NCBI GenBank assembly: GCA_014163555.1
Contig: JACJGO010000008.1
Coordinates: 62,001 to 126,000 of the forward strand
Direction: 5' to 3'
Length of the DNA stretch: 64,000 nt
Origin: Flavisolibacter longurius
Lineage (GTDB): Bacteria > Bacteroidota > Bacteroidia > Chitinophagales > Chitinophagaceae
Every line of letters begins with the position of its first letter. Positions within the stretch are counted from its first letter, which is position 1. Positions 53,323 through 61,919 of this stretch are shown here, one piece after another. The position numbers and the translations under genes are program-made. A model generated the notes under the pieces. That model did not search any database. It was not told the origin of the DNA and saw nothing but the letters and a program-made list of their open reading frames with translations.

Positions 53323-54774
53323 CTATTGTCCTTGCGCCAGGCTGTAACTCCGTTTATCACCCCACATATTCAAAACTTCCATGGAAGCGATTTTAAAATC
53401 GCCACTCAGGCTGGCATAAAGTCCCAGGATATCCTGTTGATTTAGCGGCTGATCGTTGATGGATTCAAAACGGGCATTAAACAGGTTAACAAGGTTGGTA
53501 TATTTTGAACCGGTAGGCCATACCTGCGTACCGCGGTTGCTGATGTTAATCAGTTTGAATTTTGTTCCGCCGTGGTGCATGCAACGATTAGCCACCACTT
53601 CGGGTTGCTCTTCGCATTCAATAAACATATCCACGCCTACGATCTTTTCCTGCTCGGTTTCTTTGGTCACCATCATCGAGTTTTCCTGCAGCTTAAATAC
53701 GGAAGGTGTACCCGGTTGATTGGGTGTTACCGGCTTGGCGCCTTGTTCCGGTGTTTTGCCAAAGTTGCCAATAATGGCATCAGCAAAATCTTTTGTATTC
53801 AGGGCTGTTTTGCCCTTGTCGCCAAAATCGCCGGTACGAATTCCCTGCTCTAACGTGTACAGCAATGCGTTTTCAATCACTGCTGCATTTTCCATCAAGC
53901 CTACGTGACGCAGGAGGCCCAGACCGCTTAACAACAATGCGGTTGGGTTGGCAATACCTTTACCGGCAATGTCAGGCGCTGTGCCGTGCACCGCTTCGAA
54001 GATGGAAATAAAATCACCGATGTTGGCTGAAGGCGCAAAGCCCAAACCGCCAACAAGACCGGCGCAGAGATCGGAGATAATATCGCCCTGCAGATTAGTT
54101 AATACCACTACCTCAAATACATTTGGACGAACCACCAGTTGCATAGCCAAATCATCTACAATCTTATCATCGGCCTGCAGCTCGGGATATTCTTTTGCCA
54201 CTTCATAAAACACTTCCAGAAAAAGACCATCCGTCAGCTTCATGATGTTGGCTTTATGCCCGCAGGTAATGCGTTTGGCGCCGGTCTTTCTCGCCATTTC
54301 AAACGCATACCGAATCACTTGTAAACTACCCGGTCTTGTGATAAAACGGCGGCTCAGGGCAACGTCCTGCGTAATCATATGTTCAATGCCACCATAAGTA
54401 TCTTCAATGTTTTCGCGAACGATGGTGAGATCGATGGGAATGCCGGCCTTACTAAAAACCGTATCCACGCCGTGAAGGGTTTTAAACGTACGGTTGTTAG
54501 CGTAGGTGTTCCAGGTCTTACGAGCTGTAACGTTCACACTTTTCACACCTTTCCCTTTTGGTGTTTCCATGGGGCCTTTAAACAAAATGCCCAGGTCTTC
54601 AATCGTCTGCTGGGCTTGCGGCGTCATCCCATTGCTGAAGCCTTTGTCAAATACCCATTTTCCCATTTCTACGAATTCGTATTGCAATTCCACCCCATTT
54701 GCATCGAAGATGCGCAACACTGCATCCATGATTTCCGGTCCGATTCCATCGCCTTTGGCTACTGCTATTTTCAT
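53323..54774 (-). CDS. icd: isocitrate dehydrogenase (NADP-type)
   Basis: A 483-residue enzyme of the isocitrate/isopropylmalate dehydrogenase family that makes 2-oxoglutarate in the TCA cycle. Motifs: VAKGDGIGPEIMDAVL, IVRENIEDTYGGIEHM, DDLAMQLVVRP, and GTAPDIAGKGIANP. A C-terminal extension of about 130 residues beyond the core is present, as in Thermus-type enzymes. Cofactor assignment (NADP) is by family resemblance and not certain. An exact -7 element lies 27 nt before ATG 54774. Confidence 0.9.
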   Translation of the reverse strand: MKIAVAKGDGIGPEIMDAVLRIFDANGVELQYEFVEMGKWVFDKGFSNGMTPQAQQTIEDLGILFKGPMETPKGKGVKSVNVTARKTWNTYANNRTFKTLHGVDTVFSKAGIPIDLTIVRENIEDTYGGIEHMITQDVALSRRFITRPGSLQVIRYAFEMARKTGAKRITCGHKANIMKLTDGLFLEVFYEVAKEYPELQADDKIVDDLAMQLVVRPNVFEVVVLTNLQGDIISDLCAGLVGGLGFAPSANIGDFISIFEAVHGTAPDIAGKGIANPTALLLSGLGLLRHVGLMENAAVIENALLYTLEQGIRTGDFGDKGKTALNTKDFADAIIGNFGKTPEQGAKPVTPNQPGTPSVFKLQENSMMVTKETEQEKIVGVDMFIECEEQPEVVANRCMHHGGTKFKLINISNRGTQVWPTGSKYTNLVNLFNARFESINDQPLNQQDILGLYASLSGDFKIASMEVLNMWGDKRSYSLAQGQ

Positions 54775-54801
54775 ATTGAACTATTTGAGGTTACGTTTCC
54801 G

Positions 54802-54809
54802 CAAAAATA
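54802..54809 (-). promoter_or_regulatory. icd -7 element
   Basis: TATTTTTG on the minus strand fits TAnnTTTG exactly, 27 nt before ATG 54774. Confidence 0.65.
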
Positions 54810-54897
54810 TACCGGGATAGTGCGGCATTTCCACAAAAAAATCACAGAACAATTTATGGCAACAACTTTGATTTACATTTAGCAAAAATCGCAGCAT

Positions 54898-55284
54898 ATG
54901 GTTAGCATGATATCGGAAGGCGTGAAGGTGAGCGTGGAAACATTTTACCAGCAGGATTACAGCAACCCGTTGCAGTCAGAGTTTATGTTTGCTTATCGTA
55001 TCACAATAGAAAATCACAACGGATTTCCAGTGAAGTTGCACAGCCGTCACTGGCACATATTTGATTCAGATGGTAGCTATCGCGAAGTAGAAGGAGAAGG
55101 AGTGGTAGGTATGCAACCTGTGATCAGCCCGGGTGAAGAATACCAATACGTAAGTGGTTGCAATCTGCATACAGAAATGGGACGGATGCATGGCTCGTAC
55201 CTGATGGAAAACCTGCACACAAAAGAATTGTTTGATGTCAATATACCTGCGTTTGAGATGGTAACTCCGTTCAAGTACAACTAA
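54898..55284 (+). CDS. apaG: ApaG family protein
   Basis: A 128-residue fibronectin-III-like single-domain protein (FAYRITIENHNGFPVKLHSRHWHIFD, VEGEGVVGMQPVISPGEEYQYVSGC, GRMHGSYLM). ApaG proteins are linked to Co/Mg tolerance and to diadenosine tetraphosphate metabolism in proteobacteria, but the biochemical role is unclear. ATG 54907 is an alternative start. Divergent from icd. Confidence 0.92.
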   Translation: MVSMISEGVKVSVETFYQQDYSNPLQSEFMFAYRITIENHNGFPVKLHSRHWHIFDSDGSYREVEGEGVVGMQPVISPGEEYQYVSGCNLHTEMGRMHGSYLMENLHTKELFDVNIPAFEMVTPFKYN

Positions 55285-55488
55285 CCGTGTACACAACTAA
55301 TTACCTATCCTGCCCTTAACGGTAATCATGCACCTATTTGTGATTTTATCCTGTTTGTAAACGCAATTGGTACGGCTGGTTGCGTTTTTGCGTATTTGTA
55401 CAATTCAGTTCCTCGCTGTTCTCTATTTTAATTTTTCTCCCTCCTTTCTTCATTCGTCAATTGCGAGTCCAACGAGTTAATTTGCAGC

Positions 55489-55857
55489 ATGCTGCAAAAG
55501 TTAATGCAAAGCCGGGTAGTAGCCTTTCTCTGGCTGTTTATCATTACCATTCTTTTTCTGCTTCCGGGTTCGGCATTGCCGAAAAACGAAATGCTGATTC
55601 CGCATTTTGACAAATACGTACACGTTGGCTTTTTTGCGGTGCTGCTTTTTTTGTGGCGGCTCCAGGGAGAACCTTCTTTCCGATTTGGATTATTGCTATT
55701 GCTGCCGGCGTTTGTTTACGGGTTAGGGATTGAATACATCCAGCATTATTTTATTGCCAACCGCTCATTTGATATGGGCGATGTTATTGCCGATATGGTT
55801 GGCGCCGTTGCAGGAGTTTTGGTAGCAGGGTTATATAAAAAAAATAGACCCCTGTAG
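55489..55857 (+). CDS. VanZ family membrane protein
   Basis: A 122-residue protein with four hydrophobic helices (VVAFLWLFIITILFLLPGS, VHVGFFAVLLFLWRL, FGLLLLLPAFVYGLGIEYIQ, IADMVGAVAGVLVAGL) and the family's FDKYVHVGFFAV and EYIQ marks. VanZ homologues range from teicoplanin resistance to unknown envelope roles; here nothing points to resistance. Its last codons form the stem of a terminator that serves the opposite strand. Confidence 0.85.
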   Translation: MLQKLMQSRVVAFLWLFIITILFLLPGSALPKNEMLIPHFDKYVHVGFFAVLLFLWRLQGEPSFRFGLLLLLPAFVYGLGIEYIQHYFIANRSFDMGDVIADMVGAVAGVLVAGLYKKNRPL

Positions 55858-55868
55858 AAACAGGGGTC
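55838..55868 (-). terminator. terminator of prfA overlapping the VanZ 3' end
   Basis: GACCCCTGT (55847-55855) pairs with ACAGGGGTC (55860-55868), 4-nt loop; on the minus strand a long T-run follows (55838-55846 region). The stem includes the VanZ stop codon. On the plus strand there is no T-run. Confidence 0.7.
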
Positions 55869-56191
55869 GCAACCAAAACTAACTGCTTATGAGAAAATTG
55901 ACTGCTTTATGTGAGAAGAACTATCTTTTATAGAGCAAAATTGCTGCCAATTATTTTTATCGATTTGTTAAGTGATTCTAAAAATGAATTTTCATTTCAG
56001 AACCATTGTAAAGAACTATTGTAAACTTAGTAAATAACGTGCCAAAATCAAATACTGTTCTCAAAATAAATAAAGCATTCTGTTGAATGACATTTTTCTG
56101 ACAAATTATTATCGACTGGTTTTTTTATTACAATTATCTATAATTCAACCAGCGTGTGGAGAGTGAAAATTAATTCCCAATCCTTCCACAA

Positions 56192-57256
56192 TTAATTTTG
56201 CTTTGCCATTTTTTCAGCATTCTCGGCAAACTGCAGCGCATCTACCAGTTCATCAATAAATCCATTTAGCACATCCTGTAGATTGTAAAGTGTCAGACCA
56301 ATACGGTGATCGGTTACACGTCCCTGTGGAAAGTTATAGGTTCGGATCTTGGCACTGCGGTCGCCAGTACTTACCAGGCTTTTCCGGTGACGGGCAATTT
56401 CGTCTTCCTGCTTGCGCACCTGTTCTTCATACAGGCGGGTACGTAGCATCTGCATGGCTTTTTCGCGGTTGGCCAACTGGGTTCGTTCCGTTTGGCAAAC
56501 CACTACTGTTCCTGTGGGAATATGCGTTAACAATACTTTTGTTTCCACCTTGTTTACGTTCTGTCCACCGGCGCCACCGCTTCGGGCTGTCTCCATCTTT
56601 ACATCACTTTCCTTCAGCTCAAAATCTATTTCGTCTGCTTCGGGCATAACGGCCACAGTAGCTGCACTGGTGTGTACCCGTCCGCTGGTTTCGGTATCCG
56701 GCACCCGTTGTACACGATGCACACCGCTTTCAAATTTCAGTGTTCCGTACACATCGTCACCTACCACTTCAATCTGGATCTCTTTATAGCCGCCAACGGT
56801 TCCTTCGGTCTCCGACAGAATGCTTGTTTTCCAGCCCTTGCGTTCGCAGTACCGCATGTACATGCGGGCCAGGTCGCCGGCAAATAAGCTGGCTTCATCG
56901 CCACCCGTACCGGCACGGATTTCGAGAATGGCGTTTTTGTCATCCTGCGGGTCTTTCGGGATCAGCATCTGCCGGATAACGGCTTCCATACCGGATAATT
57001 TTTCTTCGGCCTCGGGTAATTCCATTTTGGCCAGCTCCCGCATTTCTTCGTCGGAGCCGTTCAGCGCCTCTTTGTAAAAAGAAACATCATCAATGCGTTT
57101 TTTATACTCATGGTGCGCCTGCACAATCTTTTCCAGGCTGCGGTACTCTTTGGAAAGTTGTCCAAACTTTTTATTGTCAGCAATGATTTCAGGGTTGGTC
57201 AGCGCCACGCCAAGATCATCGAAGCGGGCCTTGATAGCTTCCAGTTTATCGAGCAT
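56192..57256 (-). CDS. prfA: peptide chain release factor 1
   Basis: A 354-residue class I release factor for UAA and UAG. The GGQ motif that triggers hydrolysis is in [11 protein letters not shown], and the codon-recognition segment is [18 protein letters not shown], where the usual PxT tripeptide reads PDT. Domain order is normal. It ends 323 bp before the terminator in the VanZ gene, so the transcript has a long 3' tail. Divergent from the amidohydrolase gene. Confidence 0.96.
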   Translation of the reverse strand: MLDKLEAIKARFDDLGVALTNPEIIADNKKFGQLSKEYRSLEKIVQAHHEYKKRIDDVSFYKEALNGSDEEMRELAKMELPEAEEKLSGMEAVIRQMLIPKDPQDDKNAILEIRAGTGGDEASLFAGDLARMYMRYCERKGWKTSILSETEGTVGGYKEIQIEVVGDDVYGTLKFESGVHRVQRVPDTETSGRVHTSAATVAVMPEADEIDFELKESDVKMETARSGGAGGQNVNKVETKVLLTHIPTGTVVVCQTERTQLANREKAMQMLRTRLYEEQVRKQEDEIARHRKSLVSTGDRSAKIRTYNFPQGRVTDHRIGLTLYNLQDVLNGFIDELVDALQFAENAEKMAKQN

Positions 57257-57273
57257 AGGTAAAATTAGAGCCG

Positions 57274-57281
57274 CAAAGGTA
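57274..57281 (-). promoter_or_regulatory. prfA -7 element
   Basis: TACCTTTG on the minus strand fits TAnnTTTG exactly, 17 nt before ATG 57256. Confidence 0.65.
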
Positions 57282-57317
57282 ACCCTTGCCGCACGAATAA
57301 GACGTTAAGAAGGGCCG

Positions 57318-57325
57318 TATTTTCG
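57318..57325 (+). promoter_or_regulatory. amidohydrolase -7-like element
   Basis: TATTTTCG (one change from TAnnTTTG) ends 5 nt before ATG 57331. Confidence 0.45.
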
Positions 57326-57330
57326 TCCCG

Positions 57331-58548
57331 ATGAAAACCCGGAAACTTACCGCTCCTCGCATTTTTGATGGTTATCGTTTTGTAGAAAACCATGTGCTGA
57401 TTGTTCAGGAATCCGGTGTGGTAGAAGCCCTTCTGCCCTCTGATGAAGTAGGGGAGGATGTGGCTGTTTACGATGGAATTCTAACCCCAGGTCTTATCAA
57501 TTGTCACTGCCACCTGGAATTAAGCCATATGCGGGAAAAGATTCCGGAAAAAACCGGCCTGGTGGATTTTGTTTTTAAAGTAGTGACTGAACGCAGCGCT
57601 TCTGAAGAAGTGATTCTTTCGGCGATAGATGCAGCAGAAACGGAGATGATCCGAAACGGGATTGTTGCCGTTGGTGATATTTGCAACAATACGATGACAT
57701 TGGGGCAGAAAGCAAAAGGCAACCTGCATTATTACAATTTTATTGAAGCCAGTGGCTGGTTGCCGCATGTTTCGGCGCAACGGCTTGAAAGAGCGAAGGG
57801 GATTTTAGATGAATACAGGAGGCGGGAGTCAGGAAATGGGAGGGAAGGGAGTTCGATCGTTCCGCATGCGCCATATTCTATTTCAGAAAGTTTATGGAAG
57901 GCCATTCAGCCTTATTTTGAAAGAAGAGTGGTTTCTATTCATAACCAGGAAACTCGTTTTGAGGATGAATTTTTTCTGCAGGGCACCGGCGATTTTGAAC
58001 GCATGTACCGCCTGATGAAGATCGACAACAGGCATCATCAACCCACAAAGCGAAGCAGTTTGCAATCGTATTTCGATAAATTACTAGGTGCTGAAAACAT
58101 CATTCTTGTACACAATACGTTCACGAAAAAAGAGGATGTGACGTACGTCAAACGTGAAACGGCAAACGTCAAACAGGAGGTGACTCAACTTCAAACCCCA
58201 AACGCCAAACTCCAAACTTTTTTCTGTCTTTGCGTGAATGCAAACCAATACATTGAAGATGCATTGCCGCCGGTAGAAATGTTGCGGCAGCAAGGTTGCA
58301 ACATAGTGTTAGGCACGGACAGCCTGGCCAGTAACTGGAGCCTGAATATTTTGGATGAGATCAACACCATCCGCAAACATTTCCCGAAAATTTCCATGGA
58401 AGAGCTGCTGACTTGGGCGACCAGTAATGGGGCCAAAGCACTTGGTATGGATAGCTATTTAGGCAGTTTTGAAAAGGGGAAAAAGCCCGGTGTGATGCTG
58501 CTGGATACAGGAGCAAGGCAGGTGCGCAGTGTGCTGCTCAACTCATAA
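57331..58548 (+). CDS. amidohydrolase family protein with heptad-array insertions
   Basis: A 405-residue metal-dependent hydrolase of the amidohydrolase superfamily (chlorohydrolase/aminodeaminase-like). Metal and active-site motifs: [10 protein letters not shown] (HxH), [22 protein letters not shown] and [12 protein letters not shown]. Two segments are built from 7-bp-period arrays: residues about 163-175 (Arg/Gly/Ser-rich, before VPHAPYS) and about 272-297 (Lys/Gln/Thr-rich, after [11 protein letters not shown]). Both lie in loops and keep the frame. The substrate is unknown. The 3' end overlaps recO by 11 bp, convergent. Confidence 0.85.
   Translation: MKTRKLTAPRIFDGYRFVENHVLIVQESGVVEALLPSDEVGEDVAVYDGILTPGLINCHCHLELSHMREKIPEKTGLVDFVFKVVTERSASEEVILSAIDAAETEMIRNGIVAVGDICNNTMTLGQKAKGNLHYYNFIEASGWLPHVSAQRLERAKGILDEYRRRESGNGREGSSIVPHAPYSISESLWKAIQPYFERRVVSIHNQETRFEDEFFLQGTGDFERMYRLMKIDNRHHQPTKRSSLQSYFDKLLGAENIILVHNTFTKKEDVTYVKRETANVKQEVTQLQTPNAKLQTFFCLCVNANQYIEDALPPVEMLRQQGCNIVLGTDSLASNWSLNILDEINTIRKHFPKISMEELLTWATSNGAKALGMDSYLGSFEKGKKPGVMLLDTGARQVRSVLLNS
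57818..57852. repeat. heptad array 11, inside the amidohydrolase gene
   Basis: Units start at 57818, 57825, 57832, 57839 (GGA followed by four changing bases) and 57846 (AGGGAGT). Translated in frame as about residues 163-175. Confidence 0.8.
58145..58221. repeat. heptad array 12, inside the amidohydrolase gene (eleven units)
   Basis: Units start every 7 bp from 58145 to 58215. The first four are ACG(T/G)(C/G)AA, two are degraded, and the last five are AAC(N)(N)CA-like. The first part matches array 4a, the last part matches array 15 (61864). All are read in frame. Confidence 0.9.
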
Positions 58549-59275
58549 CTTCCCGCAACACCGGCAGGGTTCGCAGGGTTCCAAACTCCGGAATGTGAAA
58601 GGCATAATACTGCTCAATGGCATGCGTAATACGGCGACGCATCTCCTGGTTTAAAAACACCTGCTCCAGTTCCTGTGGCTGCATGATTTTTAAAATATCG
58701 GAAACGGTGGCCGCTTCTCTGTCTAAAAGGTAAAACTGGTGCTGCGGTTGGTGTTCTGTAAACTGACCTTCCTGCAGATCGAGGTAATGTTTTTCCTCGG
58801 AATATTCATCGCTGACACGAAAGCCAAAAAACACCGCAAGATGAAGGGCAAAAAACAGCGGAAAGTTTCCGGTTACAGCATCATTGGCCTCATCGAGGTG
58901 GTGCAGGGCGTCTTCCACAAAATAAAAAAGATCAGGATTGGCTTCGGGTTGCTTCAGACATTTGGCCATCAGTTCTACCATGAACATGGCAACAGCATTC
59001 TTTCGAACATCAGAAAGCACATGCTGGTACAGGTAGTCCCATTTGTACTCCCGCAGTCGCTGCAGTTTGTTGAAATCGTTGTGATAGGCCACCAGTTCCA
59101 GAATGGAAGCCGGCTGGAAAAACGTGGCTTTGGCACTGCCTTTTTTGCTGGCCTGCCGCACACCGTTAACCAGGTAGGATTGAAGTCCGAAAAGCTCTGT
59201 AAAGATGGTTACGATGAGGGAAGTTTCGCCGTATTTTACCGAACGAAGAACAATGCCTTTTGTTTTTTGGATCAT
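58538..59275 (-). CDS. recO: DNA repair protein RecO
   Basis: A 245-residue recombination mediator that loads RecA with RecR. The N-terminal OB fold starts [27 protein letters not shown], followed by [25 protein letters not shown]. The zinc-finger cysteines of many RecO proteins are missing, as in other Bacteroidetes members. The porZ gene lies next to it as is common in this phylum. Confidence 0.92.
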   Translation of the reverse strand: MIQKTKGIVLRSVKYGETSLIVTIFTELFGLQSYLVNGVRQASKKGSAKATFFQPASILELVAYHNDFNKLQRLREYKWDYLYQHVLSDVRKNAVAMFMVELMAKCLKQPEANPDLFYFVEDALHHLDEANDAVTGNFPLFFALHLAVFFGFRVSDEYSEEKHYLDLQEGQFTEHQPQHQFYLLDREAATVSDILKIMQPQELEQVFLNQEMRRRITHAIEQYYAFHIPEFGTLRTLPVLREVMS

Positions 59276-59286
59276 CGAATTTTAAA

Positions 59287-59321
59287 AGTTTACCGTTTGC
59301 GGTTTACTGTTTACAAGTTAA
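59287..59321. repeat. heptad array 13 (five units)
   Basis: Units start at 59287, 59294, 59301, 59308 and 59315, form NGTTTAC drifting. It lies 11 bp upstream of the recO start. Its complement (GTAAAC) matches array 14, so 13 and 14 face each other. Confidence 0.8.
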
Positions 59322-59402
59322 GCGTAATGCAGATTAAAATACGCTTACATTTGGTAGAGTATTCTTAAAATATAACGGAAGAATCAATTGTAAAACAATC
59401 CC

Positions 59403-59444
59403 GAACGGTAAAGTGCAAACGGTAAACCTGGAACGATGAACAGT
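59403..59444. repeat. heptad array 14 (six units)
   Basis: Units start at 59403, 59410, 59417, 59424, 59431 and 59438, form (A/G)AA(A/C)(C/G)NN. The last base (59444) is part of the porZ stop codon (minus strand). Confidence 0.8.
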
Positions 59445-61729
59445 CACTTTACCAGCACTATTTTTCCTACAACCTGTTCACCTTTTACCGGATCCACTGC
59501 AATCACCAGGTACACGCCGGTAACAGCTTTGTTGCCTTTCGGGTCGCGGCCATTCCAAACGGCCTGGCCGCCCAGTGACCGTGTTTGGTACACCAGTTTT
59601 CCATTGGCTTCCGTGATCTTGACTATACTATTTTCCGGCAAACCACGGATGCCGATGGTGCCATTGTAACCCGGCGGAACCGGGTTGGGATAAACCAGCG
59701 CAGCCCCATTGACCGTTTCTGCTTCGGTGGCATCTCCCCGAAATGAGATGAGGCCATTGGCAGTAGCAATAAAAACTTCTCCTGTATTGCCATTGATGGC
59801 GATTTTCCGGACATCGTTGCTCGGCAGCGGACTGTTACTTTCCGTGTAATTTGCAAGAAGCTGATCGCCCTGCGCCGACACCAGGTACACCCCGCTCGTA
59901 GTGGCTACCCACTTACGGTTGGCGCCATCCACGGCAATGCTCCGCACTTCTTGTCCGCGGAAAAGATAATTAGCAAAAGCTCCTTCTTTTACAATGGGCA
60001 AAATGGCTTCGCAGGCAAGCGAAAAAACCTCGGCTCCACATTGGAAAACCGCAATGCCGTTGGTCGTTCCTATCCAGATGGCGCCTTCCTTGTCTTTGGC
60101 CAGGCAAAGCACATCATTAGCCGGGAGATTGCCTTGGCCGGCTCCTGTTTGCACCAGTCGCCACCGGTCGTCGCCAGGCGATTCAAACCTGCCGTGGTCA
60201 AAAAGGAGAAGGCCATTGCCAAGGGGTGATTGAATCCACTTCAGCCCCGCATCATCCACTATAATTTGTGCAACCGCATTCTCCCGGAGGGTGAAAGGCG
60301 AGGAAAAGGATTGCCAGCTACCATCGGGTTTCAGCACATGCAACTGCCGGTCAGCACCAAAATTGGATATCCAAAGATTGGCATCGGTGTCAAAGGCAAG
60401 ACCCGCCACCCGGTAACTCGAAGGATCGCCAAGAGCAGGGAGAATAGGAGAGGCCTGCTTGTAAATTTCCGGTTGGCCGTTTGCGTTAATATGTACAAGG
60501 CCGCCCCCAAATGATCCAGCCCAGACCGACCCGTCTCGCGGGTCGGCGGCAACAGAAACAACATCCAAAACTGTATCCAGTTGCGGGTGGCTATATTGGT
60601 TGTATGCCGACCATTCAGAGCCTTCCAGCTTAAAAATGCCACTGGGATTATACTGGTAATTCCAGCTACTGTTTACAGCCCCGGCCGCAGTCCAAAGGAC
60701 ACCTTTTTGTATCGTCATCTCTCCCAGCACAATATTTTGCGGGGAAGCCGGTTTGAAGTTTTCAATGCCGCCGGCTGATGCCTGCACCAGGCCTTCTGCC
60801 GCGTCGGCAATCCAATAGCTGTTGTTGCGATAGATTGTTTTTTGCGGTAGCACAATACGGCCGGCCTGTTGCAGCACCTGCTGAACCGCACCGGCCCCCG
60901 AAATCACGGTTACCTGCGCAGCACCGTTGGTGTTGTATTGTGAAAGCAATAACCGGTCATTCTCGGCCTTTACTGAATTAATGGGCAGCCCATTGGCAAA
61001 CAAAAAGCTCCAACTATTGCTATTTTCTATGAACAGGGAATCATTCTGAACCACCACAACGGTGCCGGCAAAGCTGGCAACGTCCTTCGCTGCTGCTGCC
61101 GCCAGCCCATTATTGCCGGAAAGCGTTTGCCAGGCCCTGAAATCGGCAGGATTGGGTGCGTTCACCACCGTTCGTTTGAGTCCTTCATCCGTGGCGGCAT
61201 AAAAATGCAGACCGGTTTTGGCAAAGGCATTTGTTTTTACGTTTCCGCCATTGTTGGCAATGGACCAGCGTTCTTTTACTTCATATTTTTCAGCATCCAG
61301 CACCACCACACCGAGGCCGGTGGAAAGGTAACAATACCGCCCGTCAGGATAGATTGCATAAATGTTTTTATTGCCGGCGACAGCAGAGCGTTTGAGGTCA
61401 GGGATATTGCGAATACTGCCCGATGTAATGACATCGATATTGCTGTTACTGTAGGCAACAAAAAGTTTTTGGGAGGGAATGTCAAATTGGATGGCGCTGA
61501 TGCCAGTTTCGCTCAATCCTGAAACGGTGCTGTAACGGCTTATTTCCCCGCTTTCCAAGTGAATACTGAAAAGGCTCAGTGGTGTGGCAGCAAAGACCGT
61601 GGTTTCGGATGCGGTTACATCCAGTGCCACTTGGTAGGGAAGGTGCTCCCGCCACATGCCCAGCGGCGGAAGTGTCGTTTGTCCCGCTGCACAAATCGAA
61701 ATCAACAGAAAAACAAAAACAAGTCTCAC
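59444..61729 (-). CDS. porZ: T9SS-associated beta-propeller protein PorZ
   Basis: A 761-residue secreted protein. Signal peptide (VFVFLLISICAAGQ), then the PorZ start (MWREHLPYQVALDV, TTVFAATPLSLFSI), repeated two-component-regulator-type propeller blades (for example VLCLAKDKEGAIWIGTTNG, KWVATTSGVYLVS), and a C-terminal type A sorting domain (KLVYQTRSLGGQAVWNGRD, GVYLV). PorZ helps deliver A-LPS for anchoring T9SS cargo. GTG 61729 follows an exact -7 element by 4 nt. With gldKLMN this makes a second T9SS locus in the window. Confidence 0.9.
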   Translation of the reverse strand: MRLVFVFLLISICAAGQTTLPPLGMWREHLPYQVALDVTASETTVFAATPLSLFSIHLESGEISRYSTVSGLSETGISAIQFDIPSQKLFVAYSNSNIDVITSGSIRNIPDLKRSAVAGNKNIYAIYPDGRYCYLSTGLGVVVLDAEKYEVKERWSIANNGGNVKTNAFAKTGLHFYAATDEGLKRTVVNAPNPADFRAWQTLSGNNGLAAAAAKDVASFAGTVVVVQNDSLFIENSNSWSFLFANGLPINSVKAENDRLLLSQYNTNGAAQVTVISGAGAVQQVLQQAGRIVLPQKTIYRNNSYWIADAAEGLVQASAGGIENFKPASPQNIVLGEMTIQKGVLWTAAGAVNSSWNYQYNPSGIFKLEGSEWSAYNQYSHPQLDTVLDVVSVAADPRDGSVWAGSFGGGLVHINANGQPEIYKQASPILPALGDPSSYRVAGLAFDTDANLWISNFGADRQLHVLKPDGSWQSFSSPFTLRENAVAQIIVDDAGLKWIQSPLGNGLLLFDHGRFESPGDDRWRLVQTGAGQGNLPANDVLCLAKDKEGAIWIGTTNGIAVFQCGAEVFSLACEAILPIVKEGAFANYLFRGQEVRSIAVDGANRKWVATTSGVYLVSAQGDQLLANYTESNSPLPSNDVRKIAINGNTGEVFIATANGLISFRGDATEAETVNGAALVYPNPVPPGYNGTIGIRGLPENSIVKITEANGKLVYQTRSLGGQAVWNGRDPKGNKAVTGVYLVIAVDPVKGEQVVGKIVLVK

Positions 61730-61733
61730 CTTT

Positions 61734-61741
61734 CAAATCTA
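61734..61741 (-). promoter_or_regulatory. porZ -7 element
   Basis: TAGATTTG on the minus strand fits TAnnTTTG exactly, 4 nt before GTG 61729. Confidence 0.65.
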
Positions 61742-61863
61742 AGCGACAAAGTGGAAAGAGAAAAAGCGCAAGACTCTGTAGTGGGTTGCAGGCAAGACTT
61801 GAAGAGCAATTACCCAACCATTTTATGCCTTGCAGCCTGAATTAAATGAAGACAACCATGACA

Positions 61864-61905
61864 AAAACCCAACGCCAAACTCCCAACGCCAAAATTCAAA
61901 CTGCT
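61864..61905. repeat. heptad array 15 (six units)
   Basis: Units start at 61864, 61871, 61878, 61885, 61892 and 61899, mostly AAC(G/T)CC(A/C). The same family as the end of array 12. It abuts the -7-like element of the exporter gene. Confidence 0.85.
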
Positions 61906-61906
61906 C

Positions 61907-61914
61907 TATCTTCG
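61907..61914 (+). promoter_or_regulatory. -7-like element of the exporter gene
   Basis: TATCTTCG (one change from TAnnTTTG) ends 5 nt before ATG 61920. Confidence 0.4.
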
Positions 61915-61919
61915 CCCCC

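Noticed and set aside
55489-55857. VanZ protein as a glycopeptide resistance gene
   Set aside because: Only the general family is supported; no other van genes are present.
58145-58221. Possible CRISPR array in the amidohydrolase gene
   Set aside because: Units are 7 bp with no spacers and no long repeat; there are no cas genes in the window.
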